DNA from: Lunularia cruciata
Taxonomy: Eukaryota; Streptophyta; Marchantiopsida; Lunulariales; Lunulariaceae
Assembly: GCA_948567375.1 (NCBI GenBank)
Contig: OX419759.1
Coordinates: 47,407,493 to 47,471,492, forward strand
Length of the DNA stretch: 64,000 nucleotides
Direction of reading: 5' to 3'
The position numbers were made by a program, and so were the translations under genes. Shown piece after piece: positions 56,320-64,000 of the stretch; positions within the stretch are counted from its first letter, which is position 1; each line of letters begins with the position of its first letter. The notes below the pieces were generated by a model. It searched no databases. It was not told the DNA's origin and was given only the letters and a program-made list of their open reading frames with translations.

Positions 56320-57075
56320 TCATGGCCAGGACAGATCTAGATAGACAGAGTTAAGTGAAATAACTGAGGAGACTGTAGCCATGTTCGAGCGAAGTATATG
56401 ATGACGAGCAGATTGATCGCAAATCACAAGTTGGATACTCTCGTATTTGAACTTCACACTCGACCCTCTGCAAGAAAGTATAGAATAGTGGGTGCTCTTT
56501 TGTGCATCCTGGATTTTAAATTTGCAACTCTCTTGAAATTGTTGTAATAAGAAATACACTGAACAGCTCTTTACTGAAAAACCATACGGAGAAACCACAT
56601 AAATGGTGTACTCGACTGAGTAGATGCTTTATCTAGAAGAGCCATGGAAAACTGAAAGAAAACTACACACCTGGCATCTAAAGTGATACCGAATAACAAC
56701 ATGTATTAGTAAGAGAGACGACTGAGTGCGTGAATAAGCGCTCTATAACTTTTTGAACCGATACATACCTGCAGAAATTTGTTGGTATTGTGAACATAAA
56801 TGAATTCTTTTGGACGAATACAGATTTGAACTAAAGGGTGCCTAATCCCATGCCAGGTCTGTCGTAACCAGCTCCATAGTAATCATTTTATTTACTCCAG
56901 GCCAGCATATTATAACCAGGGAATAGATGAAAAGACTAGCCATGTGTTAATGTACCTGAGTTCCAAGTCAAGCCAGTATATATAGCATCAGAGAGATCAA
57001 AAAACACAAGTTGGACACGCTCCTCTTTGATCTTTACCCACGACCTTTGCACGTAAGTTACCCCTAGATCACAAT
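56320..57075 (-). other. Possible pair of related exons of an unknown gene
   Basis: On the minus strand, TTCTTGCAG at about 56468 leads into a frame reading SSVKFKYESIQLVICDQS. About 560 bp upstream (56990-57050) a related stretch reads SWVKIKEERVQLVFFDLSDA. The similarity suggests a repeated exon or domain. Intervening sequence has stops, and no family was recognised. Confidence 0.25.
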
Positions 57076-57552
57076 ATGCAATTGGAATACAAAATAGTTG
57101 AAATCATAACCAATGCTCCAAGGGTCAGGATGGAAGAACTCTATCTCATGAAGTACCACAGTGCAAAACTATGGGATTCCTAGATGATTCTATCAGCTTC
57201 CTTCACTATGCTAGCAGCTACCTGCCACCACAAATTTCCTATTCCTTCACAACATTGCTCCAATATATCACCAAAAAAGAAAACACTCAACCACTACGGG
57301 AGCAAGTATAACTTTATGGACACCCGTTGCTGGATAGTATTTTGTATCTTTTCGGCTCAAAAATGATTGGGACCTCCTTTGTATGGAAGAACCTAGTAAA
57401 CAATGTCCAATCCCACTCCACCTATTTCCTTTTCTCCTCTGTCTAGCAATCATGCTCGGATTCAGTAAGAGGCTTAAGAAATGTTCCACCAACTCCACTA
57501 CTTTGGGCTTCAACCACTAACACTCAAAGAATACTACATCTATGACCAAAGT
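57076..57552. other. No gene identified
   Basis: Short frames only. The sequence changes abruptly into repeat copy C at 57553. Confidence 0.35.
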
Positions 57553-57599
57553 TGGTTCTTGTTTGCACTTCCCTTGACCATAGGTGGCATTTTTACAAT

Positions 57600-60500
57600 A
57601 TGGTGAATACTGATTTCTTGGCAATCCTATATACTCATAGCATCAGCCCATGGGACCTGTCTTATTTCAAAAACTTCCACTACTTTGATATCATTCATGT
57701 AGACTTCCACCTAGCTATCCTTTCTAGCATCTTCAGTACCCACCCACATCCTCAATTATACAATCATTGCCATGCAAAAACTAACCAAGGGCTTTAAGAT
57801 GTCCATCACCATTTGCAATCTAAAGTGCCTAGCTACTTTTCACCAAGTTTTGACAGCCAAGGTCTTCCATATTTGGGTGAAAAACTACCTACATAAGATG
57901 AACTGCTCATCCCAAGAAGAATTCTTTAGTTATCTTTGTCTACAATGGCAACTTCTTGGAGACTTGGAGCACAAAATCAGTGTCCTCATTGAAGCCAACA
58001 ATTTGAAGTGGTCAAACATCAAATTCTGCAATCTGCACAATCAAATTCTGCAATCCCCACCTATGTAGTGCCTCAAACAATCTCTCTCTATGGATATCAT
58101 TGAAGCATGCGACTTCAGTGTCACATACATCAAACCTGACTCTCCACTCTCCAACTATCCTCAAGCTACTCTAACAAGGACCTTGTGTTTGATGCAAACA
58201 CAACAGCCCAATACACACTCCTCAAGTTTATCAATGGTGAATAAATCTATGAGAAGAGGAGGCCTTTTTATCCTTGTTAATGGCCTTGCAATGACTCATG
58301 CATTGGTTGCACCTTGTTGACTCCCTCACTTTTTCAAGATCCCCTCAATATGTATTGTGGTGCCTCCATTTGTCTAAAATTTGTGCATTTTCACCAAACC
58401 ATGCTTGGATGATAGAAAAAGACAATGAAGTTAGTAGGTACGAATGTACTTTCCCCAAAAAGGAGGTGGCCTCACAATTTTAGTACAAAAATCATGATGG
58501 TGCAGCACTTTCAGTGATGTAGGATAATCACAAGTGCTTATATGCTAGAGTACTCACAAGCCCAAAGTACCCAATGATGCCAAAACCCTACAACTAGATA
58601 ATGATCAGATCACAAAACATGCTGATGAAGAAGAAGTTGACATTGAACCCAATGTTCCAGACCCTCCACTTATTACTATGGATTGAAATTGGTGATGGAT
58701 CAATGCACTCAATCCTAGTGCTAGGTGAGGAAGGCACTCACTTTGTCATACACTCAACTAGAGTTGCACTACAACTGATGGATATCTTGCTGCCCCAATT
58801 CCAAACCAAATGTCTTTACATTGTGCATTACACTACACTTGTTCAAAACATGCACAAAAAAGTCTATACTCAAAAGGCCAAATAAGACTTTGTTAAAGAA
58901 CAAGTGGCCAAGGCAAGAGACCTATACAAGGAAGAAATGAGAAAGGTAAATTTTGTGATGTAGGAGAACCATGACATCAAGAGGCATAATTCCATAATTC
59001 CTAGACACCAACTATGATTACAAGGCCAAAGAGAATTGGAAGAAACAAGGAGAGTTGAGTGCACTCCAACTTGAGCACAAGCAGCACAATCAGAATTTGA
59101 AGACCAATTTCATAGTAAGGGGGGTTCACTTAGATTGGATTGGCACCTTAGAAGTCTAGATGCAAGAGTATTTGAAGAAGGTGGACCTTCAATTGGATCA
59201 TATGGCCAAGGAGTTGGAGAAAAATTGGCCCAAAAAGTAGAGAGTATCCAAATGCATGAAACATTACAAGTGGAGTGTGGTACTTGGAACCAATAAATGG
59301 AGGAAGACAAGCCTAAAATAATTCAGCTGTTAGAAAAGGCTAGACACTTCTTCATAGAGAAGCTTAAGGAAGAGGAGCAACTTCAAGCACTAGAAGCAAA
59401 ATGGCATGAGCTCAAGTTCCAAATATAGAGACTTGAGGTCCAGGCCTTTGAGGAGGAGAAGATGAATCTCCTATCCTTGCAGTTAAAGGAGCACTTTGAT
59501 AAGAAATTTACTAAAATGTGTCACACTCCCTTGTTAGAAAAGCTAGATACCAAGCACAAACATAAAAATGAGTTTAGTACCTTAAAAAGTGAACATAGTA
59601 TTTCATTCCCAACAGTTCAAGCCAAAGGCACTTTACCAAGAAAGTCCTTTGTAGGTATAGGCAATCCTTTTAAATGAAAGAATACTCAGAATTGTATACT
59701 CGTAACATACTCCAAGTGTATTGTTGGAATTGTGTGCTCAAAGGTTGTAGGTTAAAATTAGATTAGGTGGTGAAGAGCTGACAATTATATCAAGGCATGT
59801 TGGGCACCTGATCAACCAGTAGATGATGAAGATGAGATAAGATTAGGACCTTGATTGAGTGATGAAAATAGTAGTTTAGAATTTCTAGAAGACCTACTTG
59901 AGCCCTTGATCTCTTTGGCTTGAATCCAAAAGGGTACTTAAGGCCAAGGAACAAAGACACTCGTGTTTCTTTTTTCCATACTTCAATTATAAGTAAAGAG
60001 TTATTTGGATTCTTTGCAAGTAACATCTTTTCATTATATGTGTTGTCAAATATCCAGGTAAGAGTAGAGGTGAGGAATTGCCCAATACAATCACAAGTGT
60101 TTTAGTATAGAGTTGGTACTTGCTCTTGATCAAGGGTGTTCCACAAAGGATCCAAAGGAGTGAATGTATACAAGGAGTGGATTGGGAAAACTTTTGCATG
60201 AGAAGTACCACAGAATAAAAAAACCAAGACATTTGGACAAGATAAAGTGTACTTTGTAATCATGCCTTCTAAGAAGAGTGATATGAAATTGCAAAGAGTA
60301 ACAACTTTAGAACTTAGTGGCACCTAGAGTGAAGCAAGTCATCACCCTCAAGAGTAACTTGGATTACATTTCTAGTGGAAATGATTCTTTTGGGTTTTAT
60401 TCCTAGTATGCCACAAGAGGTGACACTAATCTCTTTGGGGAGTAGTTCCTACCAAAGAGGTTAAATAAGAAGTAATCAACAAACTATGACATTGTAATAC

Positions 60501-61558
60501 TTTCCTTCATTCTTAGCCATTTCCACCTAGTATCATTATATGAAAACTACTTGTTCTTATTTTTAATATTATTAGTACATCAATATTAGGTTGTCACATG
60601 TACCACCCTTTTGGTTTACCCTTCATCTAGTAGTCCTTACCTCATACAAGACCGCCCCCACCAACTATTATGCTGACACAATTTGTTTTAACAAAGTATA
60701 ACCCACCCCTCAACTTAATTTGCGTTGACCTTATGATCAAGATTCCCTTCCTCTTGATACCTTGATGTTGTATAGTCTCCCATGCCAAATATGAATACAT
60801 GACATTTTTTCATATTATCCCAAGCCATCAGGACAATCTCAAATAATACAAGGAAATCTTTGCATGGTTCATATGCAAACACTCCCAAGCATCCAATGTC
60901 ATTATTTTTTGAATCATTATCTTCACAAATGCATTATGGAAAGTAGCTTTTGCAGCTCCTTGAAAAAGTGGTTTGTTTCAACCTCCACCAAATAATTCAA
61001 AGGATCAAGCCGTAGCCAGTTTTGCCAAGATGGCTTATTTGGAGGTATAAAAACTTAGTCTTGACATCTTGATAGTATAATCTGTAAGAACAGGTTTTTC
61101 CCATAAGGATATGGTATGGAAATAGCTAGATTTGAAGAAAAAGTGTGACATTATTATAGTTCATCTATTGTTATGTATTTAACCTCTTGGGTAGGAACTA
61201 TTCCCATAAGAGATTAGGGTCACCCACAATGGCACACTACCAAAAACTAAAATAGTCAAATAACTTCCACAAAAGATATACTACAAATGGTGCTCTTGAA
61301 GGTGATGGTTTAGTTTGTATTGATGGTCAATGGCTTGGAAGTCTTTCCCTTGTAGTTACCTATTGTGCATACTACAATGCTAATGAGAATGTTAAACCCT
61401 TCCCAAAAGGCATTTCCACCTCTACACTGCAAGCTTGTGACACACCAGACTTTTTTCTATACATGGTACTTAATGATACTTGAAGTCATTGGGACCATTC
61501 AATGCATCACCCCAATTCTTCAGAACCCCCAAGGATCCTGCATCCCAATCAAGCCTTA
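57600..61558 (+). pseudogene. Unknown coiled-coil protein relic of repeat copy C
   Basis: Readable pieces: AILYTHSISPWDLSYFKNFH (57620), FHQVLTAKVFHIWVKNYLHK (57840), LEHKISVLIEANNLKWSN (57970), VTYIKPDSPL, and an acidic stretch ITKHADEEEVDIEPNVPDPP in another frame (58605-58665). Then come a long helix (HFFIEKLKEEEQLQALEAKW near 59345) and a tail KNEFSTLKSEHSISF ending at a stop near 59677. A further conserved block at 61310-61558 reads LSLVVTYCAYYNANENVKPF and ends HPNQA then stop. No catalytic motif, signal peptide or membrane segment is evident. The function is unknown; conservation across three copies suggests it was once translated. Confidence 0.5.
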
Positions 61559-62279
61559 ATGCCTTCCTGCACTCCTGCCCTTCTGTTCTTCTTTGAGGTC
61601 TTTACCACTACTTGATCAAGCAATCACAAAACATACACAACACTAACATTTACACACTAAGGATCATAGAGGTCCTCACTCATCTTTATCAAGACAGAAC
61701 CCAATTTACATACACACAAGCAAGTAGAAAAAAAGTACACTAAGCATACAAAAATTGGAAAGAAAGATGTGATTTGAAATTACAAAATTAAACTTGTTTT
61801 ATGTCATGATGATTCCCTTTATGTGGGATACATCCACAATTGTACAATGCTACTATTCCATGATTAATTCTAAACAAATTAAGGTTTACCCTAATCTACC
61901 TAACTTATAATTCCTAATTAAATGCTATAATAGCATGCCATACAAGGTATGATTTGTTTTACACTCTACCAATCATATGACTATGACTAGGCATCAAGAG
62001 AATGGTCTTGATGACATATAATGACAAAAATGTTATACTCTACATCAGTACTATTGTATAGATGGTCTATACAAATGTTGTGACTTGAAAGTGATACCAT
62101 TCTGATGATGATCCTACCCCAATGATGTTTGACCCCAATGGTCTCCCACCATAATGATGTTTGATTCCAATGATCATGACTTGCTATACATATGTAAACA
62201 TTCATAGTTGATATAGTGATCCGTATTACACTGATCCACCTTCACTTTTACACCTTTGAATCAACTCATTTACATGCTC

Positions 62280-64000
62280 CTTTACCCCTCAAGTTCTTTG
62301 TGGATATTTGCAAGGACATCCTTGAATTAGGCATTGTTATGCTTTTGCAGTTGGTCAACCAACTTGGCTAACTGCTTGTTTGAATATAGGTTTGCCTCCA
62401 AAGCATATATCTCTAAATTTAGCTCCCTTAGCTTTGTGTGACGAGCTTGGATCATAACTAGAATTTCCACTTATATCATTAGTCAATTCACAAAATCCTC
62501 CACATTAAGGATTTGTTCCATTTCTTTGTGGTTATTTAAATTTGTAGTCAAATCCTCAATACACATTTGGGCCTTCTTGCTATTGGTGTTGTAGGCTTGT
62601 TTATCCTTGGCACACTGGAGGTGTAGAACCTTTAGTTCTTGTTTAACTGATTTTACCTCCTCATCCCAAGCACTTTGCTATTCCTTGTGCTTCTTCTTCA
62701 TTGTGTAGCACAATGCTTGGACCTCCCTTGGGTGGTGAATAAATTTATATACAATTGGGGAATCTGATATCTTTATCTAGCTATCTCTTCCTTCCTTCCT
62801 TCCTTACATGGTGGTAATATTATTCTCCTTGGTGCTCAATTTCTCCTCTTGTGCCACCTTGTAATCTATGAATGCTTGCTCCTACTTGGACATGCCTATC
62901 TTTAGTACTATGACATTGGCCTTGGTACTACACCACTCCTCTTTTATTCTCTAGCAAGTCGTCACTATCTCTCTTCTAGACCTTGTAGTCCTCTGAAAAG
63001 GAATTATACTCCTCCCTCTTGCTTTGCAGCTCCACTTCCTTAGCTACAAGTACCATCTCCAACTTGTGAACCATAGGCCATCCTTCTCTTTTGGCCTTGT
63101 CCTCATCTTGGCTTTCCCAAACCTGGTTGAATTGATGATCCCTCCCCTTGCCTATCATGAGGCACTCCTTGAGCTAAGTTAGCTCTTGAGTGTCTCTTTG
63201 GCTCACCCTTTACTCTTGATATTGGCAATGTCTTTGAACTGTAATGAGGTCATCTTCCAACTGTGTAATACTAGCATGTACCTCAGCCAATTTCTTATTT
63301 GCTCCCAACTTTTTTCGGATAACGTTCTGAATGTGATAGTTTAGGTACTCTATCAGCCTCCTACAGTCCGGCACCATAGGATCTATCTCCTAATAAGCAA
63401 GAAGAAATTTTTCATTGGCCTTGAACATTGGTCCCAATACAAGAATGACCCATGTCAACAATGGTGGATAGTTTAGGATGGGTTCTATATGTACTTTGAA
63501 CTCATTTTTGGAATGAGTTTCCTTTCCTTGTGGGCCTGGTGCTTCTTCCATTTTTTGTGGGTGATCTTGAGTTATTGCTAAGACCACCAAGGAGCTCTCC
63601 ACTTCTAGCACTGCTTGGGAGCCTAATGCTACCTCCTTCACTCCATTCTACTTGTTTGACTACCATTGCTTTGGTAGCCACCATAGTCTTGGTAGTAGTA
63701 GTAGGTTTCACTAAGAAATTGCCCAAAATAGGGACACTCTCTTCCTTGGAAGCTTCTCCTTTTCTGCACCTGAGAGTCTTCCCTTACCAATTGATTTTCC
63801 TTCACCCAATTAGATGTCATTGCTTGAGTATGCTTGATCAATGGTTCTTGGGTTTGAGTCTCCACCCATTGTTCTTCAAGTGGCAAGATAGTCAAAATTT
63901 GCAATGTCTCCACTTCCAACCCTAGAGTCATAAGGGCATTCTTCCGCAATTGAGATATCAAGATATCTTCCTCTTCATCTACCAGAGTCATTCCTTCTCC
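62280..64000 (-). pseudogene. Unknown long coiled-coil protein relic of repeat copy C
   Basis: The open piece 63638-63991 (TLVDEEEDILISQLRKNALM, EPLIKHTQAM, the TYYYYQDYGGYQ run) continues in 63390-63641 (EVALGSQAVLEVESSLVVLA). It goes on through helix-like stretches (KLAEVHASITQLEDDL near 63290, then 62976-63158) to charged coiled coil at 62500-62690. It is the counterpart of 14683-15221 plus 9640-10977. Stops and frameshifts are present. The 5' end is beyond the window. Confidence 0.45.
62788..62807. repeat. (TTCC)n microsatellite, short
   Basis: About five units, at the place corresponding to the longer tract at 10215-10250. Confidence 0.85.

Larger units (their letters stand above)
57553..64000. 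repeat. Large repeat family, copy C (runs off the window)
   Basis: The longest uninterrupted copy. It starts at GTTCTTGTTTGCACTTCCC, exactly where copy B also starts to match. It is collinear with copy A to the window end, so its far boundary is not visible. It has the plus-strand ORF relic, a non-coding-looking middle (59700-62280) and the opposing minus-strand ORF relic. Confidence 0.85.

Overview
This is nuclear DNA from a seed plant, most likely a gymnosperm (conifer-like). The evidence is one plant-specific LOB-domain (LBD) transcription factor gene, a class III peroxidase with the classical intron positions, a plant calmodulin-like relic, Ty1/copia and Ty3/gypsy retroelements with plant-type domains, very low gene density, and layer upon layer of old, stop-riddled repeats. 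The organism assignment is inference. Only one protein-coding gene (LBD, 37676-38332, minus strand) looks intact.

Layout. 1-2640: degenerate Ty3/gypsy gag on the minus strand. 3925-4390: one arm of an inverted repeat whose partner is at 12140-12560. 5014-15221: copy A of a large unnamed repeat family with a plus-strand coiled-coil ORF facing a minus-strand coiled-coil ORF. Copy A is split by a 3.7 kb insertion (10978-14682) that carries a gypsy integrase relic, LTR-like repeats and a heat-shock-element-like cluster. 15222-17340: gypsy protease and gag relics. 18310-19030: a third LTR-like repeat. 19040-22100: minus-strand ORF debris of unknown family. 22880-24240: decayed copia RT/RNase H on the plus strand. 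26910-29865 and 35605-41080: arms of a large imperfect inverted duplication around a central 5.7 kb. The right arm holds the LBD gene; the left arm keeps the LBD 5' flank and ATG but has lost the coding region. The centre holds a frameshifted calmodulin-like pseudogene (32345-33175). 41832-44205: copy B of the large repeat. 44220-45130: gypsy RT relic. 46266-47607: truncated class III peroxidase pseudogene. 47668-52752: a structurally complete Ty1/copia element (two LTRs, primer-binding site, polypurine tract, 5-bp target duplication) with broken reading frames, inserted about 60 bp upstream of the peroxidase start. 52753-57552: mixed debris, including a diverged second copy of a segment found downstream of the LBD gene. 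57553-64000: copy C of the large repeat, running off the window.

How it fits together: there is no operon-like or pathway logic. The history is retroelement nesting plus an inverted segmental duplication that left one working regulatory gene and several dead host genes. The most distinctive material is the three-copy convergent coiled-coil repeat family and the LBD inverted duplication. All similarities were judged by eye; no database search was run.
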